This document shows, one piece after another, positions 52,747 to 58,652 of a DNA stretch of 64,000 nt. Both the position numbers and the translations under genes were made by a program. The stretch comes from Carnobacterium_B sp045617425 (GTDB taxonomy: Bacteria > Bacillota > Bacilli > Lactobacillales > Carnobacteriaceae). The notes beneath the pieces were generated by a model. The model did no database searches. It saw only the letters and a list, made by a program, of their open reading frames with translations, and was not told the origin of the DNA. The stretch lies in the NCBI RefSeq assembly GCF_045617425.1, contig NZ_JAZLIO010000006.1:62001-126000 (forward strand). The letters run 5' to 3'. The stretch's first letter is position 1. The number at the start of each line of letters is the position of its first letter.

Positions 52747-52957
52747 TAAAAAAATAACCCCTAACCTTTGTGGAGTTAAGAATTAGGGGTTATCGGTAAT
52801 CTATGTGCCAAGAATACCTAATACTCTTGCAGTCTCATCTGTTAAGATGATCTATACGGTTAAAATATTATAAAAAAATTCCAATCAATTATAACGATCA
52901 GGTAGCTATCTCATCGCAACTAACTAACTGGAATTCAATTAACTATAATATTTTAAC
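52745..52957 (-). ncRNA. Candidate structured small RNA of about 210 nt
   Basis: On the minus strand a promoter (-10 TATAAT at 52969-52964) would start a transcript near 52957. It folds into four successive hairpins. The first is about 97 nt, with 13-bp perfect ends (TTAAAATATTATA near 52956 and its complement near 52860) and a second long paired block. The others are TCATCT/AGATGA, CAAGAGTA/TATTCTTG and the terminator ATAACCCCTAA/TTAGGGGTTAT (52793-52783 with 52764-52754) followed by TTTTTTT. No long ORF. A type I antitoxin or a regulatory sRNA are possible identities; neither can be shown. Confidence 0.5.
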
Positions 52958-52963
52958 ACCTTT

Positions 52964-53001
52964 ATTATATCTATATTCAGCGAAATTTGAAAACGATATC
53001 A
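52964..53001 (-). promoter_or_regulatory. Minus-strand promoter with perfect CcpA (cre) site over the -35
   Basis: The minus strand reads TTTTCA (52993-52988), 18 bases, TATAAT (52969-52964). The palindromic cre TGAAAACGATATCA at 52988-53001 (plus strand) fits TGWAANCGNTNWCA at every position and covers the -35. Confidence 0.5.
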
Positions 53002-53019
53002 ATTGTTGTGTTTAGTTCT

Positions 53020-53041
53020 ATTGTAACAAATTAGTCACAAT
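53020..53041. repeat. Imperfect dyad, operator-like
   Basis: ATTGTAAC (53020-53027) and GTCACAAT (53034-53041) are inverted with one mismatch and a six-base spacer. It lies about 100 bp before the unknown gene at 53137. It could bind the XRE protein encoded nearby; that is a guess. Confidence 0.3.
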
Positions 53042-53136
53042 ATTCTTATTTCCAAATATATTATTTTAATATGTATGTTATTTTTTTCGTTTAATCGTTA
53101 TACTAACAGCATATTGAGCGCAAGGAGCGTGCACCT

Positions 53137-53484
53137 GTGTTAGTTAACTTAGATAATGAATTTTATGAAAAAATATCAGCTTTATCAGAAGCCTTGGAGA
53201 TTACTCCAGGAGAATATCTAGAAAGACAGCATGATAGTAACGCTAATTTAAAAGGGGTTCTCCTTACAGAAAAGGACGAATTCGTAAAATTTGTTAAAGA
53301 CTATAAACACATTTTAGATGAATTATTTTTCTTATCAGACGATTCTTTACAATCCTTGAGTACAGTTGATGATTCTCCAGAAATGAAAAGAGTTTTTTCT
53401 AGATTAAATACTCTCGTTGGTGAAGATCTTGGGTTTATTACTAAACTTTACATGGTATACAAAGAAAAGTCATTAATTAGTTAA
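53137..53484 (+). CDS. Hypothetical protein of the ssrA island
   Basis: A 115-aa acidic, mainly helical protein with no family that I recognise. It has no signal peptide or membrane segment; notable stretches are FYEKISALSEALEITPGEYLE and FVKDYKHILDELFFLSDDSLQS. It starts at GTG 53137, nine bases after AAGGAG (53122-53127); a TATACT at 53099-53104 is a possible -10. Followed by a hairpin (53500-53529) and an XRE-type regulator gene on the same strand. Confidence 0.65.
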   Translation: MLVNLDNEFYEKISALSEALEITPGEYLERQHDSNANLKGVLLTEKDEFVKFVKDYKHILDELFFLSDDSLQSLSTVDDSPEMKRVFSRLNTLVGEDLGFITKLYMVYKEKSLIS

Positions 53485-53499
53485 CTCTAAATATTTTTA

Positions 53500-53529
53500 A
53501 AACACTTTTGTATTCTTGCAAAGGTGTTT
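53500..53529 (+). terminator. Hairpin between the hypothetical and XRE genes
   Basis: AAACACTTTTG (53500-53510) pairs with CAAAGGTGTTT (53519-53529) with one G-U. The T-run is weak, so it may act as a processing or attenuation site. Confidence 0.45.
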
Positions 53530-53579
53530 ATTATGTTCAATTTGCCCCACAAAACTATACAGATTGAAGGTAAATAAAT

Positions 53580-53939
53580 ATGAGCGCAGGTATGAACTTA
53601 TATGATAACGTTAAATCACTTGCTGCTAGAAAAGGTATGACCTTACCAGAATTTTCAAGAAAGATAGGATTGTCACATACTGTAATTTACAAATGGAAAA
53701 CTTCCATTCCTGGTATTGAAATTGTGGACAAGATTGCTAAATATTTCGATGTATCAATTGAGTTTTTAATAGGAAGCAATCATATTCCTGAATGGTCCAA
53801 AGGTGATAAAATAGTAGAATTTGATTCAATCTTAAAAAGCAACCTTCCAATAAGTTATGGCGGAGTAGAATTAACCGACATTGAAAGAAAACGTGCTGAA
53901 ACAGTTTTAAATGCTTTATTTTGGGACAAATCTACTTAA
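53580..53939 (+). CDS. XRE-family helix-turn-helix regulator
   Basis: A 119-aa protein with a Cro/CI-type HTH over residues about 8-65: YDNVKSLAARKGMTLPEFSRKIGLSHTVIYKWKT, then VDKIAKYFDVSIEFLIG. The C-terminal 50 residues (ELTDIERKRAETVLNALF) match no peptidase or dimer domain that I know. Such small repressors are typical of phage-related and integrative elements, supporting the mobile origin of the region. GAAGG (53566-53570) serves the ATG at 53580. Confidence 0.88.
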   Translation: MSAGMNLYDNVKSLAARKGMTLPEFSRKIGLSHTVIYKWKTSIPGIEIVDKIAKYFDVSIEFLIGSNHIPEWSKGDKIVEFDSILKSNLPISYGGVELTDIERKRAETVLNALFWDKST

Positions 53940-54008
53940 TAGTTTAATTTCAAATAATAGCTTATCTTTCCTATTATGGTAAAATTAATTTATAAGGAGA
54001 CGATGTTT

Positions 54009-54203
54009 ATGGGAGATTTAGATAATAATAAAGAGCAGAAAAAACGTGGTAAAAAAACAGATAACATCCCTTTTCTTGCTATAGGCATATCGCTAGGAGC
54101 TGCTTTTGGAATGCTTACAGATAATCTAGCTCTTGGAATGGGTATTGGAGTAGCAATTGGTGCAGCATTAGATGGTATGAAGTCTAAGGATAAAGAAAAA
54201 TAA
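54009..54203 (+). CDS. Glycine-zipper small membrane protein, copy 1
   Basis: A 64-aa protein. A charged N-terminal third (MGDLDNNKEQKKRGKK) is followed by two hydrophobic glycine-rich stretches, LAIGISLGAAFGMLTDNLALGMGIGVAIGAAL, with repeated GxxxG spacing that favours tight helix packing, and a Lys-rich end. I take the ATG at 54009, nine bases from AAGGAG (53994-53999), rather than 54003 or 53976. The function is unknown. No GG-type leader is present, so a two-peptide bacteriocin is unlikely. Confidence 0.7.
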   Translation: MGDLDNNKEQKKRGKKTDNIPFLAIGISLGAAFGMLTDNLALGMGIGVAIGAALDGMKSKDKEK

Positions 54204-54232
54204 GTATCTAAAATACAGGGAGGAATTTATTT

Positions 54233-54457
54233 ATGGGAGACTTAGATAATAAAGATAGTAAACAGGAAAAGAATGAAAAAAATGTGAATCAAGCAACTTA
54301 CGTTGTTTTAGGTATGTCTTATGGTCTTGCGTTTGGTGCTGCTTTAGGACTAGTATTTGATAATTTAGCCATCGGAATCGCTATAGGTATTGCTTGTGGC
54401 GCTGTAGTTGGTGCAGCTATGGGCAGTCAAAAATCAAAAAATAAATCCAAAAAATAA
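54233..54457 (+). CDS. Glycine-zipper small membrane protein, copy 2
   Basis: A 74-aa paralogue of the preceding protein. Both start MGDLDN, have a charged head, the pattern GxAxGxxxDNLAxGxxIGxAxGA, and a Lys-rich tail. GGGAGGA (54218-54224) serves the ATG. The two genes are 29 bases apart and share the terminator downstream. Divergence between copies is larger in the head than in the membrane part. Unknown function. Confidence 0.72.
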   Translation: MGDLDNKDSKQEKNEKNVNQATYVVLGMSYGLAFGAALGLVFDNLAIGIAIGIACGAVVGAAMGSQKSKNKSKK

Positions 54458-54488
54458 CCCTACCTCAATTAAGAGATAGGGTTTTGTT
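54456..54488 (+). terminator. Terminator after the glycine-zipper pair
   Basis: AACCCTACCTC (54456-54466) pairs with GAGATAGGGTT (54473-54483) with one mismatch, then TTGTTGT. Confidence 0.75.
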
Positions 54489-54542
54489 GTCTATATTCAT
54501 CACGTTCCCCGTGGGATATTTTCACGTCAAACTATTATTTAA

Positions 54543-55150
54543 TTAAAATTCAAAATTAAAAGTTAAATCTTCTCCAAAGCTACTAAAATTAGGATCGTTA
54601 CCTGCACCTACAACATATTGAAAACTTTTACGTCTTCAGCGTTACCGTCAAATATGAAAAAGATAGTACCTTCTTTTACAACTTCACCAATAAAATCTCC
54701 ACCAACGCTGCCACTAAGGAACATATCAGCATCTACTTGTTGTTTTGTGTTAGTCACAATTGTTCCTTGGTCTGGATAAATCATGTTTGTATCTCCGTTT
54801 GTATTTTCAACACTTACTTTAACAGAAATAACAGCTAAATCTTCTCCACCCATCATTTCTACATAATCTGCAGATGGTTGCAATTGTCCTTTCTGAACTT
54901 CTTGCACAGTTACATTGAATGGACCCGATTGTTGCATTTTGTCAATATTTGTTACTCCACCTAGATTAGTAAGTGTACCAAATTCTTATTCGTTTACTAC
55001 GTTTTCTGTTTGACCTTCAACAATGGTTTCTTCTACAGCAGTAGACTCTTCAGCGGGAGAAGATACCTCTGATGACGTATCTTCTCCACCACATGCTGCA
55101 AGAACAATCCCACATATTCCAAACATAGCTAACAATTTAAACTTTTTCAT
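54543..55150 (-). pseudogene. Broken DUF4352-type lipoprotein gene
   Basis: Read on the minus strand from ATG 55150, the product begins MKKFKLLAMFGICGIVLAAC, a type II signal peptide with lipobox Cys20, then a Ser/Glu-rich linker. Frame 1 hits TAA at 54988-54986 (probably from CAA). The same frame continues with a DUF4352-like beta domain (FNVTVQEVQKG, LAVISVKVSVEN, PDQGTIV) to a stop at 54608. One missing base near 54622 explains this: the alternative frame continues VVGAGNDPNFSSFGEDL to TAA at 54543. Two lesions make a functional product unlikely. GGAGGA precedes the start. Confidence 0.8.
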
Positions 55151-55490
55151 CCTTATTCCTCCAAAAATATGTATTTTTTATCCCTATCCTTAAAGATTGT
55201 TGCTATTAAGGATAATTCACTTATAACCTACCAAAATTTAAAGAGGAGATATATTATGAGTATATTGTAATAAAAAAGTTACCCAATCAAATGAGTAACT
55301 TAATATCTATTGTATGCTGACGTGTATAATTGTGTTAAATGCAGGCTACGATTTTATGTTCTCTATAATATGAATATGGTTTATTCTACATGTAAATGCG
55401 CCCAGCATGAGTATTTTAAAATTATTTAATGACTACCCATTTGACTACCCTGATATGATTGTAATTATTAATCATTGAATTAAAAACAAT
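55151..55490. other. Non-coding stretch of the island before the ssrA terminator
   Basis: No gene. A minus-strand terminator-like hairpin AAGTTAC/GTAACTT lies at 55276-55301 with TTTTTT on its minus-strand 3' side. A GAGGAG followed by a four-codon ATG frame (55257-55271) is probably chance. Two 9-bp direct repeats lie at 55430-55450. Confidence 0.5.
55430..55450. repeat. Direct repeats TGACTACCC, possible integrase arm sites
   Basis: TGACTACCC occurs at 55430-55438 and 55442-55450, 12 bases apart and about 100 bp from the ssrA 3' end. Short tandem repeats flanking an att core are typical arm-type binding sites of tyrosine integrases. Confidence 0.45.
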
Positions 55491-55543
55491 AAAAAAAGCT
55501 GTTATACCAACATTTCAATGTTACTTGAATGGAGGTATACAGC
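55491..55543 (-). terminator. Present terminator of ssrA
   Basis: On the minus strand GCTGTATACC (55543-55534) pairs with GGTATAACAGC (55508-55498, one bulge), with an inner AACAT/ATGTT hairpin, followed by TTTTTTT. It starts five bases after the tmRNA end. Confidence 0.88.
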
Positions 55544-55548
55544 AATAA

Positions 55549-55912
55549 TGGAAGCGAGGGGAGTCGAACCCCTGTCCAAGTATATCGGCACCTAGACGTC
55601 TACGTTCATAGTTGTACTATTAAGGTTTCGCTCAGTATTAGCCGCACAACAGGCATCATACGTCGCTAGTCTGATGATCTCTTCTAAAAATTGCAGACGG
55701 AAAGTTTTAGCGTATCCCACTTATTATAGGACCCTTGCTCGAGCACATGGGCGATGCCGAGAGGATCTACACTAAGCTGTTATTACGCAGCTAAAGCGTA
55801 AGAGTTATTATTGTTTTTATCAGTTATATTTAACTGTAACGTTTTAGCGTAGCCGTAACCTACGAAACGCGATCCAAGCTCGACCTATACCTGTCGATTC
55901 CGTAACGCTCCC
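55549..55912 (-). ncRNA. ssrA: Transfer-messenger RNA (tmRNA)
   Basis: A 364-nt tmRNA that rescues stalled ribosomes with SmpB and tags the peptide. The 5' acceptor GGGAGCG (55912-55906) pairs with CGCTTCC (55556-55550), discriminator A at 55549; CCA is not encoded. The T-arm GGGGTTCGACTCCCC and the 5' GTTACGGAATCGACAGG are diagnostic. The tag frame (55821-55786) reads DKNNNNSYALAA followed by two stops. The first codon is GAT (Asp) rather than the usual GCN (Ala). It is about 13 kb from smpB and on the opposite strand. Confidence 0.97.
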
Positions 55913-55979
55913 TAAATGGGATGTATACAGAGAATGTTCTGTTTTGAATCATCATTAATCTGTTTAACTCTCTTAAAAT

Positions 55980-55988
55980 AGTATAACA
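55980..55988 (-). promoter_or_regulatory. ssrA promoter
   Basis: Minus strand TGTTATACT (55988-55980), an extended -10 about 68 bases upstream of the mature 5' end, implying a precursor trimmed at the 5' side. Confidence 0.55.
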
Positions 55989-56097
55989 TATTTTAGAAAA
56001 AAAGAAAATATGTTCGTTTCATAAGTCATTATTCCATTTTTTCAAAAGAATGAATTAAGAGCAACAAGCTATTATTTGTTGAATCTAGCATGTAATA

Positions 56098-56130
56098 TTG
56101 GTATATTTAACAAGAAACATTATAATGTTT
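56098..56130 (+). promoter_or_regulatory. gntR promoter with palindromic operator
   Basis: TTGGTA (56098-56103), 17 bases, TATAAT (56121-56126). The -10 is the centre of the perfect palindrome AAACATTATAATGTTT (56115-56130). The same 14-bp core recurs at 56932-56945. Confidence 0.75.
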
Positions 56131-56176
56131 TGAAATACACTAATGGAATGATTAGATTTTGGAAAAGAGGAAGGTA

Positions 56177-56881
56177 ATGAAGAGAAAAAAACTTCTTTAT
56201 GCAGATATTGCTGATGATATCCGAAAGAATATTTTAAACGGTATATATGCAGTAGGAGAACAAATACCTACTGAAAATGAACTTGAAGAAAAATACAATG
56301 TTAGCAAAATAACGATTCGTAAGGCGATTGAAATATTAGCTGTTGATGGATATGTTGAGAAAAAAAGCGGTAAAGGTACAACAGTAATCAGTGATCGTTT
56401 ATTTAATAAGCTTTCTAAAGCAGCTTCTTTTTCAAGTATTATTGAAATGAATGGCCATAAATTAAGAAAAGAAATAATAGCAATAGAAGAGGTACAAACA
56501 ATAAATGAGGATGACGATATTCAAAAGACATTTAAAGATAAAGCCTATAAATTAACCCGGATTTATTATTTAGATGGAGAACCGTATATTTATTTTGAGC
56601 ATTTCCTTCCAGTTCTTGGAACTATTGAAGCATTGAAGCAAATAGAAAGCGTCTCTCTTTATAAATGGTTAGCGGAATTCAATAAAAATGTTGGCAGATT
56701 CCAAGATAGCTTTGAAGTGGTAAAAATCGAAGAATCTGTAAAAGAGAAGTTAAATATAGCACATACTCATCTTTTAAAAAGAGTCAGAAAAACAGTTAGC
56801 ACAACAAATGAGATTATTGAAATTTCTCACGCAATATATGATACAAGCAAGTATCCCTACATTATTGATTATGAAGTTTAA
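56177..56881 (+). CDS. GntR/HutC-family repressor with UTRA domain
   Basis: A 234-aa regulator. Residues 1-70 form the GntR winged helix (YADIADDIRKNILNGIYAVGEQIPTENELEEKYNVSKITIRKAIEILAVDGYVEK). The rest is a UTRA ligand domain (YKLTRIYYLDGEPYIYFEHFLP, HAIYDTSKYPYIIDYEV) of the type that binds sugar phosphates or related effectors. It lies 105 bp upstream of the PTS operon and is the obvious local regulator. Start at ATG 56177 after GAGGAAGG; the TTG at 56159 is upstream of the ribosome site. Confidence 0.92.
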   Translation: MKRKKLLYADIADDIRKNILNGIYAVGEQIPTENELEEKYNVSKITIRKAIEILAVDGYVEKKSGKGTTVISDRLFNKLSKAASFSSIIEMNGHKLRKEIIAIEEVQTINEDDDIQKTFKDKAYKLTRIYYLDGEPYIYFEHFLPVLGTIEALKQIESVSLYKWLAEFNKNVGRFQDSFEVVKIEESVKEKLNIAHTHLLKRVRKTVSTTNEIIEISHAIYDTSKYPYIIDYEV

Positions 56882-56898
56882 GTTCAAAAGGTAAAAAA

Positions 56899-56924
56899 AA
56901 ACGATTTTTTTAAGGAAATCGTTT
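56899..56924 (+). terminator. Weak hairpin after gntR
   Basis: AAACGATTT (56899-56907) pairs with AAATCGTTT (56916-56924). There is no T-run beyond TTT, so read-through is likely. Confidence 0.45.
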
Positions 56925-56931
56925 ACAACTA

Positions 56932-56945
56932 AACATTATAATGTT
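56932..56945 (+). promoter_or_regulatory. Operator and -10 of the PTS catabolic operon
   Basis: AACATTATAATGTT, identical to the gntR-promoter palindrome, contains TATAAT (56937-56942). It lies 42 bases before the EIIC start. The -35 is weak. Confidence 0.7.
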
Positions 56946-56986
56946 ATATTCTTTTTGTGAGAAATAAAAGTAATTAGGAGGCTATT

Positions 56987-58321
56987 ATGAATAATTTTGT
57001 TGATTTTTTAGATTCAAAAGTTTTACCTGTAGCTACAAAGATTAGTTCACAGCGGCATATGGCAGCTATTCGTAAAGGAATCATTGCAACTTTGCCCTTA
57101 ACCATTATCGGATCCTTTTTTACGATTCTTTTGAATATCCCTATCGAATCAGTTGCTGCAATTATAGAACCGTATAAAGCTATACTCGATATTCCGTTTC
57201 GTTTTACTGTAGGGATATTATCATTGTATGCTACTTTTGGTATCGCTTCGTCACTCGCTGATAGTTATGATTTAGATGGTATGACATCTGGAATGCTTGC
57301 AATACTAGGGTTCTTGATTTCTACAATTGTACCGACACAAGTTATTGAGCCCGTTGAAGGCGTTATTGAATCAGGCAGATACATCAATATTGCAGCACTT
57401 AGTTCCTCTTCTCTTTTTGGAGCTATCATCGCAGCTATTTTATCTGTTGAGATCTACCGCTTTATGAAAGAGAAAAACTTTACGATTAAAATGCCCGAGG
57501 GTGTTCCTCCTGAAGTGGCTAATTCTTTTATTGCGTTGATACCAACAGCCGTTATTATTTTATTTTTTTGGATTACTAGACACGTGTTAGGTTTTGATAT
57601 CAACAGTGTATTGAGCTCGTTATTATTGCCGTTTAAAGATATTTTAGCAGGAAATAGTTTATTCGGAGGACTTCTTACAGTGTTCTTGATTACATTCTTC
57701 TGGGTTCTAGGAGTGCATGGTCCAGCTATTATGGGTCCAGTTATTCGTCCTTTTTGGGATATTTCAATTGCCGAAAATATGACCGCTTTTCAAGAAGGTA
57801 CAGCTGCAACAGATTTACCGAATATTTTTACAGAGCAATTTCTACAATGGTTTGTTTGGATCGGTGGAGCCGGCGGAACGTTGACATTAGTTGTATTGTT
57901 CCTTTTTTCAAAATCTAAATACCTTAAAAGTTTAGGGAGATTATCTATTTTACCAGGACTGTTTAACATTAATGAACCGATGATTTTTGGAGCTCCAATA
58001 GTAATGAATCCTATTTTAGGAATACCGTTTATTGTAGCACCGCTAGTTACGACAACCTTATCTTATTTCTTGACCGTAACAGATGTCGTACCAATGATGA
58101 TGGCCCGTTTACCCTTTACCGTCATTTCACCAATTGCAGCGTGGATCAGTACGGACTGGAGTATCATGGCAGGGTTATTGGTGGTTATCAACTTCTGTAT
58201 CACTATAGCGATTTACTACCCGTTCTTTAAAGTATTTGAAAGACAACAAATTGAAAAAGAATTGGAAGCAGAACAAGAAAGTGCAGCACAAGCAGCAACA
58301 ATGGCTGAAGAGTCTGTTTAA
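56987..58321 (+). CDS. PTS EIIC, cellobiose/lactose (diglycoside) family, without EIIA or EIIB
   Basis: A 444-aa membrane permease with about ten hydrophobic segments. It starts FVDFLDSKVLPVATKISSQRHMAAIRKGI, the typical opening of the cellobiose family, and has the conserved LPGLFNINEPMIFGAPIVMNP substrate/phosphorylation loop with its Glu and Asn. These EIICs import beta-glycosides that are phosphorylated at C6 by EIIB. No EIIA or EIIB is encoded nearby, so it must borrow them. First gene of the GntR-controlled operon. Confidence 0.92.
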   Translation: MNNFVDFLDSKVLPVATKISSQRHMAAIRKGIIATLPLTIIGSFFTILLNIPIESVAAIIEPYKAILDIPFRFTVGILSLYATFGIASSLADSYDLDGMTSGMLAILGFLISTIVPTQVIEPVEGVIESGRYINIAALSSSSLFGAIIAAILSVEIYRFMKEKNFTIKMPEGVPPEVANSFIALIPTAVIILFFWITRHVLGFDINSVLSSLLLPFKDILAGNSLFGGLLTVFLITFFWVLGVHGPAIMGPVIRPFWDISIAENMTAFQEGTAATDLPNIFTEQFLQWFVWIGGAGGTLTLVVLFLFSKSKYLKSLGRLSILPGLFNINEPMIFGAPIVMNPILGIPFIVAPLVTTTLSYFLTVTDVVPMMMARLPFTVISPIAAWISTDWSIMAGLLVVINFCITIAIYYPFFKVFERQQIEKELEAEQESAAQAATMAEESV

Positions 58322-58347
58322 ATAATTAAATAATGTATAAAAAAATT

Positions 58348-58375
58348 AAGAGATAAGTCTGATGACTTATCTCTT
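58348..58375 (+). repeat. Perfect hairpin between EIIC and the small membrane gene
   Basis: AAGAGATAAGTC (58348-58359) pairs perfectly with GACTTATCTCTT (58364-58375) around TGAT. No T-run follows; the ribosome site TTGGAGG starts directly after it. More likely an mRNA stability or processing element than a terminator. Confidence 0.6.
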
Positions 58376-58386
58376 TGGAGGTCTAT

Positions 58387-58635
58387 ATGACAATACTAGT
58401 ATTTTTGGTCTTTACCGTTTATTTTATTCTTTGTCAGTACGTAATAGAAAAAAAGGTGCTTCCAGAAAAAATCATTGCAATGAACATGTTTTATTTAATT
58501 GTATTGGCAATTTTAATGATTGCTTTAAGTATAGTGATAGGACTCATTTTCCATATTGAATGGTTCCTAGTACCCGCGGTCACACTATTTTGTGCGAGTG
58601 TTCTTGGAGCAAAATTTCGCAAATCTTTTATCTAA
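58387..58635 (+). CDS. Small membrane protein of the PTS operon
   Basis: An 82-aa protein with two or three hydrophobic helices (LVFLVFTVYFILCQYVI, MFYLIVLAILMIALSIVIGLIF and FLVPAVTLFCASVLGA) and a basic end. No family recognised. The start is ATG 58387 after TTGGAGG. Its place between the EIIC and the glycosidase suggests an accessory to the permease, but this is unproven. Confidence 0.7.
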   Translation: MTILVFLVFTVYFILCQYVIEKKVLPEKIIAMNMFYLIVLAILMIALSIVIGLIFHIEWFLVPAVTLFCASVLGAKFRKSFI

Positions 58636-58652
58636 ATAGAAAAGAGGAATAA

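Larger units (their letters stand above)
52533..55561. mobile_element. Decayed genomic island at the ssrA 3' end
   Basis: A segment of about 3.0 kb bounded by the 14-bp direct repeats. It holds accessory genes only: an unknown protein, an XRE regulator, two glycine-zipper proteins and a broken lipoprotein gene. It also has a candidate RNA and many hairpins, with low coding density. No integrase, excisionase or replication gene is recognisable, so it is a remnant or a non-autonomous element. Confidence 0.65.

Noticed and set aside
52741..52960. A complete Fst/par-type toxin-antitoxin locus
   Set aside because: The terminator and repeats recall such loci, but no hydrophobic toxin frame of about 30 codons is present on either strand. 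I keep only a candidate RNA.
54009..54457. Two-peptide bacteriocin
   Set aside because: GxxxG motifs fit, but there is no double-glycine leader, and no ABC exporter or immunity gene beside the pair.
55257..55271. Four-codon leader peptide with a strong ribosome site
   Set aside because: Too short to support and followed by no gene on the plus strand; most likely chance.
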